This document shows positions 41,325-51,600 of a stretch of 64,000 nt of DNA, piece after piece (within the stretch, counting starts at the first letter, position 1; every line of letters begins with the position of its first letter). Source of the DNA: Macrosoma leucophasiata (lineage: Eukaryota > Arthropoda > Insecta > Lepidoptera > Hedylidae); NCBI GenBank assembly GCA_036365455.1, contig JAWQUS010000023.1, positions 1,922,001 through 1,986,000 on the forward strand, given 5' to 3'. Under the pieces are notes generated by a model that was not told where the DNA came from, did not search any database, and saw only the letters and a list, made by a program, of their open reading frames with translations. A program made the position numbers and the translations under genes.

Positions 41325-41915
41325 AGGCAAAGCCAAAACTCGATGGTAACAAATTGGGGATAGTTTGATACTGCTTGCATCCACATTTTATTTACACACC
41401 AAGAAAAACTAAATATATCCAGTATTCCATGATAAAATAAAACATCAATTTCGATTTCAAATTTGCTTCCATAATTAAAAATGTGGAAGAACGGGTGGAA
41501 GTGTTCCTCCGGCGAAAAGGGAGGATCCTCCGACCAGGCGAGGTGATAGCGCCTGGCGGGCCGCGGCTCAACGATTGACGTTGGGAAATTGTATATATGC
41601 CAACTCTTGAGAAATCTTCGCATGTGCGATGTAATTCGAATGCACGTCATCTACCGTACTAGATAAGTACTGTGAGGTTTCATTGTATTCCACTTGGCGC
41701 TTTAATGTAGTGGACGCTACAAAAACAATGTTGAAAATTGATAGTTACATTATTGGGGATATACTTTGTTACTGCTTGCATCCAAGTCTTATTTACACAC
41801 CAAGAAAAACTAAATATTGAAAATTCCACGACAGCACTAAACACCAATTGCGAATTTAGTTTGGTTCCATAATAAAAACAGTGTTGAAAATTGATAGTAA
41901 CAAAATGTAAATACA
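41325..41915. repeat. Duplicated segment Q
   Basis: GGGGATA.TTTG.TACTGCTTG, CATCCA.ATTTTATTTACAC and ACCAAGAAAAACTAAATAT occur at 41352-41430 and 41754-41820. A shorter GTTGAAAATTGATAGT.ACA occurs at 41730 and 41882. The minus strand is open (FSFSWCVNK.WMQAV in both), but the copies differ in length, so I do not call a gene. Confidence 0.7.
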
Positions 41916-41965
41916 ACACTCGATAGAAAATTGAAATAATTGTTACATTAAGTTAGACCGAGGCG

Positions 41966-42289
41966 AAGCGCGCGGCTGGTGTAGATCGGGTACGGGCGCG
42001 GTCGGCTGTGTGATGGGTTAACCGCTAATGGAATTACAATGCGCGTTTCCGTGCTTCGGCAGGCACGTCAGGCCGTCGGTCCCGGTTGCTATCGATACAT
42101 AGCAGTCGTTAAACCTTATCGGAGGCCTTATGGGCGTTCTGAAAACATCCGAGAAAGGGTTGGTCACTAACCTTTATCTCCACCAACCCGCATTGGAGCA
42201 GCGTGGTGGAGTAAGCTCCAGGCCTCCTCCGAAGAAGGGGAGAGTCTCGTACCCAACAGTGGGACGTATCAAGGGTTGCCATTATTATA
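41966..42289 (+). mobile_element. 5S-SINE, near full length
   Basis: The head is shortened (TAGATCGGGTACGGGCGCGG). GATGGGTTAACCGC has one extra base in the box C region. Tail CCATTATTAT. Confidence 0.85.
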
Positions 42290-42872
42290 AGTAACACCTA
42301 AAATAAAATTAATAATAATAATAATAATCTATCACTTAAACAAATTTAAATTGAAAAAAAAAAAATCATTTACATATAAAAAATGTGGTGGTGTGTTCGT
42401 TCGAAATCGTTTCTCGCGTCTTTCGAAGAGACTATGTGTAGAATGGTGATGAGAATAGGTTATGCGCTTGAGTATATTCTCTCACGCTCTGCCATCAGGT
42501 TTTTAAAACAAAATAATTATATTAAAGATTATATAAATATTAGTAATTAACGCAATGTTCTTCCGTATGTACACACCTTCTTCGACCTAAGTCGGTATTC
42601 AAGTACTTTATAGTTCATTTTCTCATTGCGGTCACCGTATTAGATTACTATGAATCAAATTATATTAATTAACTAAAAATGACATAAGATCCATGGTGCT
42701 AGAAATTGGGGAACACATTTTCTACCTGAATGCAATTCGATAGCCGTGAATCATTAATTGCTTTTATAGTCTTCCGGTCTTATTCATAAAAAACGCTTAT
42801 AGAAGGTTTATAGCATTCATTAGATGAAAGCCTATAAAACGTTCTATAAAACTGTTTATTCATAAACGTTCT
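42290..42872. other. AATAAT microsatellite; otherwise unassigned
   Basis: (AAT)n at 42309-42328. The GCTTATAGAAGG...CCTATAAAACG region near 42800 has short inverted motifs. No gene. Confidence 0.4.
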
Positions 42873-43163
42873 ATTTTTTTTTTTTTTATGTTATGGAATT
42901 GCAAACAAGCATGCAGTTCACATTGATGTTAAGTGATGACTGCAGCCTATAGACACCCACACAAAGACCAAGGTCAAAAGGCAGATGCGTTGCCACTCCT
43001 GAGGCCTAAGGTGTTATGCCTCTGTGCCGGAAATTACAGGGCCGTACATTACCACCTGACCGGAACACGATAGTGCTGAACACTACCATTTAGCGGCAAG
43101 TATATTAGGTAATGCGGTGGTGCCTACGCCCGCGAGCTCCGTCACTAGAGCTCTACCACCAGT
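42873..43163 (-). repeat. A-repeat, full length
   Basis: Poly(T) to CTCTACCACCAGT. Confidence 0.85.
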
Positions 43164-43501
43164 AAAAAATAAACCTTCCATAGTTAAAATTCTGCTAATA
43201 GACAAAATGTTGCCAGTGCAAGGAAATCAGTGTACAAATGGATCCAGCAAGAGATCAAGCCCGCCAAATTGTCTACAAATTACGTGTGTAAATGACCTTA
43301 TTTCGAAAAAAAGGAAAAAATCAAAGTCACAGGTGACATAAGGTAAACAGTGTCACTGAAGTAGTCACTAGAAGTCACTTCCTAGCTTCGTTCCATTAAT
43401 CGATCGCAACGACTGCGACCAAGACCGCCGATAAAATTGCCGTTTTGGTGAAAGCACAAAATATTGGTGGATCGGAGTGGACGCAATGCGGTCGCGAACA
43501 G

Positions 43502-43521
43502 TGACGTCATTTATGACGTCA
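43502..43521. promoter_or_regulatory. Two CRE palindromes spaced 4 bp
   Basis: TGACGTCA-TTTA-TGACGTCA in a locally GC-rich stretch (43380-43550). A full CRE pair is rare by chance. No transcript start or gene is recognised nearby. Confidence 0.4.
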
Positions 43522-43707
43522 AAGACCGCTCGCGCCGACCACGGGCCTCAGGTGGAAAAATACAATTTTTTTTTTTCATATCTATCACAGATCACTATTA
43601 CATATTTGTTTAAAATTAACAAAAATAAATTGTATGATAGCTTAATTTTAAATTTTAATTTTCGATATAATCGATTACGTAAGATACTCTATAATTGTAA
43701 ACTAATA

Positions 43708-44984
43708 GGTTGGGGAAAAAGTCTTTTCGCATTATAGTATGTATGAACTTGTAATAAAATCTCTTTGGCTGTAGTATTTGTATCTGGCTGGTTTTGGTAT
43801 CATTGAAAGTTAAAATTTTAAAGAACATAATTCCAAATTCAAATTAGGCAAATGTGTGATTTTCATTTGTTTTTCGTACTGTCAAGATGAGTGAATCTAA
43901 TGAAGAAATTCGATACATTTTAAAATTTTACTACAAAAAAGGTAAAAATGCAACGCAAGCCGCGAAAAAAAATTGCGATGTTTATGGACCTAGTGCAGTG
44001 TCGGTGAGAGTAGCACAAATTTGGTTTAAGCGTTTTCATCTGGAAATTTTGATGTCAAAGATGCACCTCGCTCTGGTCGCCCTATTACGGATAAAATGGA
44101 TGCCATTTTTGAAAAAGTGGAGCAAGATCGACGTATCAGTAGTTACGACATAGCTGAAGAACTGAGAATTGATCACAAAACAGTTTTGGTGCATTTGAAA
44201 AAAGCTGGGTACAAAAAAAAGTTCGATATTTGGGTACCTCACGAGCTCACTGAAAGAAACATAATAACCGTGTACTCATTTGTCATTCTTTATTACGACG
44301 TAATGAAACCGAATCATTTTTGAAGAAGCTGATAACTGGTGATGAAAAGTGGATCACGTACGACAAGAACGTGCGAAAAAGGTCGTGGTCAAAGGCCGGT
44401 CAGGCTTCACAGACTGTGGCGAAACCCGGGTTAACTCGCAATAAGGTGATGTTGTGTGTGCGGTGGGATTGGAAGGGCATTATTCATTATGAGCTATTAC
44501 CACCAGGCAGGACTATCGATTCTGAACTCTACTGCGAACAACTGATGAGATTAAAGCAAGAAGTTGAGAGAAAGCGGCCGGAATTGATCAACAGAAGGGG
44601 TGTGGTGTTTCATCATGATAACGCTAGACCTCACACACCTATAGCCACTCAGCAAAAAATAAGAAAGTTTGGCTGGGAGGTGTTAATGCATCCGCCATAT
44701 AGTCCTGACCTTGCACCTTCAGATTTCTACCTGTTTCGGTCTCTTCAGAATTCTTTATGAAATGTTAGGTTAACATCACGAGAGGACTGCCAAATCCACT
44801 TGTCGCGGTATTTTGATGAGAAGTCCCAAAATTTTTATATTAATGGGATCATGTCCCTACCTACAAGATGGCAAAAGGTTATCGAACAAAATGGTACATA
44901 CATACTTAAGTTAAATTTAAATAAACTATATTAAAAAATGTTTTGAATTATCTTAAAAAATGCGAAGAAACTTTTTCCCCAACC
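43708..44984 (+). mobile_element. mariner transposon, copy 2 (damaged)
   Basis: 1277 bp. GGTTGGGGAAAAAGTCTTTT to CTTTTTCCCCAACC. Retains the about 110-bp leader (CTCTTTGGCTGTAGTATTTG) lost from copy 1 and has no SINE insertion. Same family as copy 1, with independent lesions. Confidence 0.92.
43887..44934 (+). pseudogene. mariner transposase, frameshifted (copy 2)
   Basis: ATG at 43887 reads MSESNEEIRYILKFYYKKGK and stays in frame through CDVYGPSAVSVRVAQIWFKR. A 1-bp loss near 44037 (TTTTCATCTGG against TTTTCAATCCGG in copy 1) then shifts it. The linker after HELTERN is also damaged. The catalytic ORF (44320-44760) has D8 in TGDEKW, D100 in HHDNARPH and D135 in LAPSDFYLF, so DD34D spacing is intact. 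A stop follows RSLQNSL. The C-terminus resumes in frame as SREDCQIHLSRYFDEKSQNF. Not active as it stands. Confidence 0.9.
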
Positions 44985-45328
44985 AATATGTTATTTTTCT
45001 TTTTGGGAAATAAAGGCTAATTTAATTTAATTTAAGTATGCTTTACTGTTCGGTTTTTGTACAACAACATTGAGCATTTTCGCGTTTTAACGGTTTTTCT
45101 CACTAAATTTGTGTTCAGCGGGCGAATTATTCCTGCCGCGTCAGTCAACGGTCACCTGACCGTCCGCGAGTTGAAACAAACGCTCAGCGGCCCGTGCGTA
45201 TTGTCAATTAAATCTTCTAAAATCTTTGTTGTGAATAATCCACGGTTAAACTGAAGAAAGTCAAATATTGTATAATCCTAAACCTCTGTTTACGCTTTCT
45301 TTGACATACAACTCGAAAATACGTTATG
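44985..45328. other. No recognisable gene or repeat
   Basis: GGCGAATTATTCCTGCCGCG near 45121 is locally GC-rich. No family recognised. Confidence 0.35.
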
Positions 45329-45339
45329 AAAAAGATTTA

Positions 45340-45659
45340 CTGCCTCGGTAGCCTAGTAGTAGCAGGCCACTACTACTACGCTGAGGTCCTGTGTTCGATT
45401 GCCGGGTAGGATGTTTATAGAGATAATGGTGTAAAGTCCTTTATCTCTGGTTCTATTGGGATTTTGTCAATTTTCTGGAAATTTTCCAGTACCTCGAAGT
45501 TTGGTAATGTGCCCGGAGATACCAACAGGCTCGCCACCTGTTACATGGGCCAAAAACGTAACCGGCGAATCGTGGGTGTTTGCATGTATGCTTGAATGCA
45601 TGCATTTACCTTTGCCTATCCCTTTGGGGATTACAGGCGTGAAGTTACGTACGTTACGT
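45340..45659 (+). mobile_element. Gly-SINE, full length, with TSD
   Basis: 320 bp from CTGCCTCGGTAGCCTAG to GAAGTTACGTACGTTACGT. TSD AAAAAGATTTA at 45329-45339 and 45660-45670. The A box has one change (TAGTAGTAG) and the B box reads TGTTCGATTGC, so pol III activity is doubtful now. Confidence 0.92.
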
Positions 45660-46026
45660 AAAAAGATTTAAACAAAATCAAGGACGACGCGACCAAATCA
45701 ATATAATAAAACTCATTTTATTTGTACGCTTATTTGGATTGATACCAAAAACTGTGCTTTTATTGAACTGACCCGTTTCAATGGATACGATAATAAATGT
45801 ACAACAGCAAACAGGACTTGTTTTAAAGCCTCATCAGCGTTTTGCCAATTTTATGTCATTCCGTGAAATGTGGGTTTAATTAAAACGCTTTGTTCTTTTC
45901 AATTCGGTTCGCATTATATTCGACACTTCCAACGTTTCGAATTTGAAAAGGTCTGTACTTTAAAAACAAATACTTTGTAATCACGCTTGTGTTTTCCCGA
46001 ATGTTTTTTTTCTTTTCTTTTATTTT

Positions 46027-46302
46027 ATATTATGGAAGTGGCAAGTACAGTGCAGTTCACATTGATGTTAAGTGATGACTGCAGCCTACAGACACCCACA
46101 CAAAGACCGAGGTCAAAATGTAGATGCGTTACCACTCCTGAGGCCCAAGTTGTTATGCCTCTGTGCCGGCAATTACAGGGCCGTACATTACCACCTGACC
46201 GGAACACTATAGCGCTGAACACTACCATTTAACGGCAAGTATATTAGGTGATGCGGTGGTGCCTACGCCCGCGAGCTCCGTCACTGGAGCTCTACCCCCA
46301 GT
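46027..46302 (-). repeat. A-repeat, full length
   Basis: TTATATTATGGAAGTGGCAAG to CTCTACCCCCAGT. Confidence 0.85.
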
Positions 46303-46886
46303 AAAATGTTATAGTAGTAATGTAATGTAGAGTTACAAAAATATGGAAAATTTCCAATAGTTCTGATCTCCGATTCGGGCATGAAACTTAAGATCTAAAC
46401 GTGACAAGAGGGTAGTAGCAGTAGCAAACCACTGTAATTAACGTTAGTTAATTCACGTAGTTAACGTTAGTAAAAAATCAGTCATCACGGTTAATATTTT
46501 ATCAAATGTTAAAATCTGAACATACACTTCAACTATAAACTTGCCACTTTTACACAACAACATATTTGTGCAGAAAAATTGAAAAAAATATCATAAAGCA
46601 CTGTAATCTTTAAAAACGTTCTATATGCAGATATCATGGTATCGGCATATAGCACCAAAGAATAACAACAAGTACTTAAAGGTTAAATACTTCAACCTTG
46701 TCACATTAACTTTTTTTTTTAACCAAGTTTTTTTTTAAATATTTGTACATATTTTATTTATCTTCAAACAGCTTTCTAATGTCTATGTATATCACAGACG
46801 AATAACAGGTTAGACCTCGGGACATATCTACATGACGAATTTTCTCCACTTCGTAAGAAAAATAAGAAGAATGTTTTTTTTTGGCA
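46303..46886. other. No recognisable gene or repeat
   Basis: AT-rich with a T/A homopolymer near 46710-46735. TTAACGTTAGTTAATTCACG shows short direct and inverted motifs. Confidence 0.35.
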
Positions 46887-47180
46887 ACAAGGTCCACTAA
46901 TCAACTATGTGAACTGTATGTCTGCTACTTAAATGACATAAGAAATGATTAGTATCGAATAAGGCAACAGTACCGTGAATGCAGGTAGATTAGTGGGACA
47001 ACATCAAGAGTGGTTGATTTATGTATTTCCCAGATAATTGAATTTGGAACTTCAGTGGTGTCGCTAAATCAACCGGTACCTCCAGTTTAATGCGGTATAA
47101 CGGTGTGTCATATTAAATTAAGATTTAGCTGGTTTTAAATCAAATGCTTATTATTTTATGCTTCCAAAAGATGCTTAACG
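46887..47180 (+). repeat. Duplicated segment R, copy 1
   Basis: GATTAGTATCGAATA, GTAGATTAGTGGG, AGATAATTGAATTTGGAACT and TCGCTAAATCAACCGGTACC. Repeats about 682 bp downstream. Confidence 0.85.
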
Positions 47181-47566
47181 GCCAGGTGTTAGACGATGGT
47201 AATTCTTTTAATATTATAAAGTTCGAGTGGTCGTAGTAGTCCATTATAAGACTTCAATGGCTTAAGCAATATTACATAATCGTTTGTCGCTGAATAAAAG
47301 TGTTCAGCGCTATGATGTTCCAGTCATTTGACTGGCATGGCGTTGACTAATAAAAAGCCGTCTTTATTGAAAAATTGCACTAAATACCTTTATTTTTTTG
47401 GCACACCAACTAAGTGATCATATCACTGAATCGGAGAACAAAAGATCACATTACGTGCATGTCACGGGACACCGCAATTACAGGTTGAAAAATTAGTAAA
47501 AAAAAACGATTGTGAACAGCTATTTCATTTGATTATAATAATTACAATACAATAATTAGCTACAGT

Positions 47567-47840
47567 GTCCATTAATCAGCTATGCGAACTGTATCTCTGT
47601 TACTTTAATGACATAAAATAAATGATTAGTATCGAATACAGCAACAGTAATGTGAATCCAGGTAGATTAGTGGGCCGACATCAAGAGTTGATTTATGTGT
47701 TACCCAGATAATTGAATTTGGAACTTCAGTAGTGTCGCTAAATCAACCGGTACCTCCAGTATAATGCTATCTAACGGTGTGTCATATTAAATTAAGATTA
47801 AGGTGGTTTTAAATTTAATTTATGCTTATAAAAGTGCTAA
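47567..47840 (+). repeat. Duplicated segment R, copy 2
   Basis: Same order as copy 1, with small indels (ATCAAGAGTTGATT against ATCAAGAGTGGTTGATT). No recognised TE ends. Confidence 0.85.
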
Positions 47841-47883
47841 ACTGTAAGATGTACGCGATTAATTCTACTTATATCATATACAA

Positions 47884-48068
47884 TCTGTTGCCCGCGGCTT
47901 CGCCCGCGTGGATGTCGTTTCAATAACTTATAGCCTATGTTTTTTCTCAAAGTCTACTCTATCTCTGTACAAAATATCATTCAAATCGGTTCAGTCGTTT
48001 GGACGTGAAAAGGTTACAGACAGACATACAGACAGAGTTACTTTCGCATTTATAATATTAGTAGGGAT
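47884..48068 (-). mobile_element. Lep1-type Helitron
   Basis: TGTTGCCCGCGGCTTCGCCC to GCATTTATAATATTAGTAGG. The CTAG end is mutated (CAATCTG). Confidence 0.75.
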
Positions 48069-48464
48069 TGTCCGAGTAATTTCTGAACATGAGACCAAAA
48101 ACGTGTTAACTAACATATCCTTTTTTCGTGTATGCAAAACCGAATTTACAACATTCTATGAATATTTCTAGGATCCAATTATACAAAACGTCATTACCAC
48201 AAATTCGAAACCGAATTGATCACATAGAAAACAAAACTAGGCTAAATCAACCCACCAAATTAAACAGCGCGAACCTAATAGCCTATTATATGATCAAACA
48301 AACCGTCGTCCAGGGTTGAGCAACATATTTATGTTGCTTACAAAAACTTAAAAAAATCATAAGGATCACAGAAAACTCCGATGGAGCGTGTCAAATACCA
48401 CAAAACCGACCACCAAATCTATACTAATATTGTAAAGAGGCAAACTTTGTGTTTTTGTAACTTC

Positions 48465-48645
48465 GTAACTTCACGTCTGTAATCCCCGAAGGGGTAGGCA
48501 GAGGTAAATGCATGCATTCAAGCGTATGCTTGAAAACGTAACCGGCGAGTCGTGTGTGTATGGATGTATACCCATTTTGGCCCATGTCACAGGTTGCGAA
48601 CCTGTTGCCATCTCCGGGCACATTACCAAACTCCGAGGTACGTGC
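48465..48645 (-). mobile_element. Gly-SINE with internal inversion
   Basis: Minus-strand 3' region (ACTTCACGTCTGTAATCCCC) to CCATCTCCGGGCACATTACC. Within it, about 48535-48571 (AAAACGTAACCGGCGAGTCG and onward) is in plus orientation. The 5' head is missing and the break joins an A-repeat at GAGGTACGTGCCTC. Confidence 0.8.
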
Positions 48646-48789
48646 CTCTTTGCCGGAAATTACCGGGCCGTACATTACCACCTGATCGGAAAACGATAAT
48701 GCTGAACACTATCATTTAGCGGCAAGTATATTAGGTAATGTGGTTGTGCCTACGACCGCGACCTCTGCCACTGGAGCTCTACCACCAGT
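48646..48789 (-). repeat. A-repeat, 5' half
   Basis: GTGCCTCTTTGCCGGAAATT to CTCTACCACCAGT. Confidence 0.8.
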
Positions 48790-48963
48790 AAAAAAAGGCC
48801 ATAGGCTATATAACATTCATTGCACCCGTGCGAAGCCGGGGCGACCCGCTAGTATGATAAAAAAGAGGACCACCTCTAAATGTGTTCAACGATGAAAAAA
48901 AAACATAATCCATTACCATACCTACTCAAAATCAAGTCATTCGCACAAAATTCTCTAATGTTA

Positions 48964-49211
48964 TCTATATATAAATTAATTGCTGTTCGTTAGTCTCGCT
49001 AAAACTCGAGAATGGCTGGACCAATTTGACCAATTTTGGTGAATTTTTGGAAGTCCAGGGAAGGTTTAAGAGTTAAGAAAATGTAAAGAAATTGAAGGGA
49101 AATAGTAAAAACCACAATTTTAATTTCCCCTACAAATAGTCCGTATCCATCAAACCTTTGACACAATATTTCATTCTGAGGCAATACGAAGTTTCCCGGG
49201 TACGCTCGTTA
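48964..49211 (+). mobile_element. Lep1-like Helitron, third subfamily
   Basis: TCTATATATAAATTAATTGC to GGCAATACGAAGTTTCCCGG. The CTAGT end is lost. Confidence 0.65.
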
Positions 49212-49257
49212 TAAATAAAAATAAATTTCTGTAATTAAAAAATTCTAAAAAAAAGCT

Positions 49258-49695
49258 TACATTTGAATGTGGATAAAACTAAAGTATTAGTATTTGAAAG
49301 AGATGAACAGAGAACAAATGCAAGGGTAGTAGTAGATGATGCAGTGTTAGAACAGGTTGATGAAATTGTATATCTTGGATGTGCTTTTAGCAAGGATGGT
49401 ATACCTACCATCCTTGCTAAAAGCACATCCAAGATGACACCACTGACATAGAAAGAAGAGTGCTTGCAGGGAATTGCGTGAATGGAGCGTTGGGTAAGCT
49501 ACTAGAGTCTAAACATCTGAGCCAGCGGGCTCGACTAGCCGTACATAATGCGGTACTTACTCCAACGCTTTTATATGTAAGCGAGAGCTGGGTATGCAGG
49601 AAAGAGCATGAAAGTAAGTTGAACGCGGTCGAGATGAGATCTTTGCGCAAGATCTGCGGTGTATCACTCACCGATCGCGTTCGTAATGAAGATGA
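49258..49695 (+). pseudogene. RTE-like LINE, internal ORF2 fragment
   Basis: Encodes LNVDKTKVLVFERDEQRT and DEIVYLGCAFSKDG, then, after a palindromic disruption, DIERRVLAGNCVNGALGKLL, SQRARLAVHNAVLTPTLLY and RSLRKICGVSLTDRVRNED. This is the polymerase thumb to C-terminal region, upstream of the part kept in the other copies. It is truncated on both sides and has no (CATA)n tail. Confidence 0.85.
49372..49435. repeat. 30-bp perfect inverted repeat in LINE sequence
   Basis: Arms 49372-49401 and 49406-49435, spacer TACC. The left arm is LINE coding (LGCAFSKDG). The right arm is its exact reverse complement and replaces normal coding. Confidence 0.95.
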
Positions 49696-50095
49696 TACAA
49701 AAAAAAATGAAGAGAACCTTTAACCCGGTAAAACATCATCAAAAGATACATGTCAATACGCAAACTAAAAAAGAGGTGGTATAAAATTTGTGATAACAAA
49801 TGACTTCTCACTTATAAAGAAAGAAATACTATTTCAAGAAAACCCGGGTATGATTCGCAAAAACATAAAATTCTCGTAGCTCGGCAGATGTTCGAAGAAA
49901 AATTGCAGCTTACTTTCAAAACACGGTAAGCGACGTGGGACGGGATAGATTTGTACGAGCGATTAGGTCTGGTCGGGGTTCTTGTTGAAATATGCTTTGC
50001 ATCTGAAAATACTGCAAGGATTATAGCGTAGTAATTGTTGAGTCGCTCCAATATTGAATAATGCGCTTTGGATGCAATTACAATATTATTTTTTA

Positions 50096-50331
50096 TCAAT
50101 GCGAATGTGGATAGTTGCAGAGGCCCAGGAAGACCAAGACTGACCTACCATGACCAAATAGGTCGAGTTCTGTCTGATGGTGGGGTCAAAAGTCTTAGGA
50201 ATCGGCGTGCATGTATGAAGAGAATGATGAAGGTAGACGAGGCACGAGAGGTTTGTCAGAACCGGGATGTCTGGCGCTCTACACTCTCTGCCTACCCCGT
50301 TAGGGATCTGGCGTGAAGATACATACATACA
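50096..50331 (+). pseudogene. RTE-like LINE 3' end
   Basis: Encodes NANVDSCRGPGRPRLTYHDQ to RDLA*, then GAAGATACATACATACATA. 82 open codons. No clear TSD (flanks TTTTTTATCA and AAAATTTTCT). Confidence 0.85.
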
Positions 50332-50593
50332 TAAAATTTTCTCTAATGTATTTATGGTCGTTATTGTATTTTGTACCTTATACTGGGAACCACACATTTT
50401 TAAAATTGACAACCCTACCTTCGTTTATGAATTGAAACCGTTTGTTAATTAAGCAAAGTATAAAAGTTTGTATTAATATAATGGTTGGAACTCATCGATT
50501 CAATCCAATTACAAATTGGAACGTAGAAAGGGAAATTGGTTGAAACGGAGGCTTTGATTGGGTTCTCTATGTAGACATCATATTACTGGACAT

Positions 50594-50904
50594 CATAGAG
50601 CAACACGGGCCATCGGCCGCGTCGGACAGGAAGGGAGTAGCCATATGCAGGCTTTCCCTGTGCCAAAGTACAAGCACAAGTGTGCCTGTGACTGCTGCCT
50701 AGATGTTTAAATATGTGCGTGAAATCGTTTATGTAATTTGTTAAAGTCAAAGTGTGAGCTTCGTAGGATTAAACGATTTTTGTAATGTGTATGTGTCACA
50801 CGTATTTCCCCCGCAAAAAAATGACAGACTGCTTGGCATCGGTAATAAATGATATGGCTACTTTTCTCCGGTCCGCCGCGACCTATGGTCCATGTTGCTC
50901 TATG
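50594..50904. mobile_element. hAT-like MITE, intact
   Basis: 311 bp. TIRs CATAGAGCAACACGGGCCAT (left) and ATGGTCCATGTTGCTCTATG (right) with continued imperfect pairing (GGCCGCGTCGGAC / GGTCCGCCGCGACC). 8-bp TSD CTGGACAT at 50586-50593 and 50905-50912. No coding sequence. Confidence 0.92.
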
Positions 50905-51079
50905 CTGGACATTGTACAATGAAACTACACTTGCGAGCTTCAAACTGGAATAAGATAAACTGGGGTAAAAATAGAAATGAAACAATAATAACAAGTGATT
51001 GAAATACCCCAGTTTTTATAATTCCCATTTAAATCTCGCGAGTGTAGTTAGATTAGTTTTTCCCTTCACGAACATATTT

Positions 51080-51585
51080 AGACTAGCCGTACATAATGCT
51101 GTACTTACTCCAACGCTTTTATATGGAAGCGAGAGCTGGGTATGCAAGAGCATGAAAGTAAGTTGAACGCGGTCGAGATGAGATCTTTGCGCAAGATCTG
51201 CGGTGTATCACTCACCGATCGCGTTCGTAATGAAGATGTAAGAAAGAGGCTTTGTGTGAATGATAGTATCGGTGTAAAAATGAAAAAAGGCATGCTCCGA
51301 TGGTTCGGACACATAGAAAGAATGTCGAATGAGCGAATGACTAAACAGATATACAATGCGAATGTGGATGGTTGCAGAGGCCCAGGAAGACCAAGACTGA
51401 CCTACCATGACCAAATAGGTCGAGTTCTGTCTGATGGTGGGGTCAAAAGTCTTAGGCATTGGCGTGCATGTATGAAGAGAATGATGAAAGTAGACGAGGC
51501 ACGAGAGGTTTGTCAGAACCGGGATATCTGGCGCTCTACACTCTCTGCCTACCCCGTTAGGGACCTGGCGTGAAGATACATACAT
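51080..51585 (+). pseudogene. RTE-like LINE 3' end with TSD
   Basis: 506 bp, the longest 3' fragment. The C-terminus is open from about 51142 to RDLA* (HESKLNAVEMRSLRKICGVS, MLRWFGHIERMSNERMTKQI). A 4-bp loss at GTATGCAAGAGC (against GTATGCAGGAAAGAGC at 49.6 kb) breaks the frame from the upstream ESWVC. TSD ACGAACATATTTA at 51067-51079 and 51586-51598. Tail (CATA)n. Confidence 0.92.
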
Positions 51586-51600
51586 ACGAACATATTTATT

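Larger units (their letters stand above)
48418..48855 (+). mobile_element. Helitron interrupted by SINE and A-repeat sequence
   Basis: The 5' end ATCTATACTAATATTGTAAA and 3' end CCGGGGCGACCCGCTAGTA fit one Lep1-like element. Between them lie a Gly-SINE part and an A-repeat part. Confidence 0.65.

Noticed and set aside
41183..41650. 155-aa minus-strand ORF as a gene
   Set aside because: Overlaps a local duplication, has no recognisable domain, and its partner frame at 41680-41919 differs in length.
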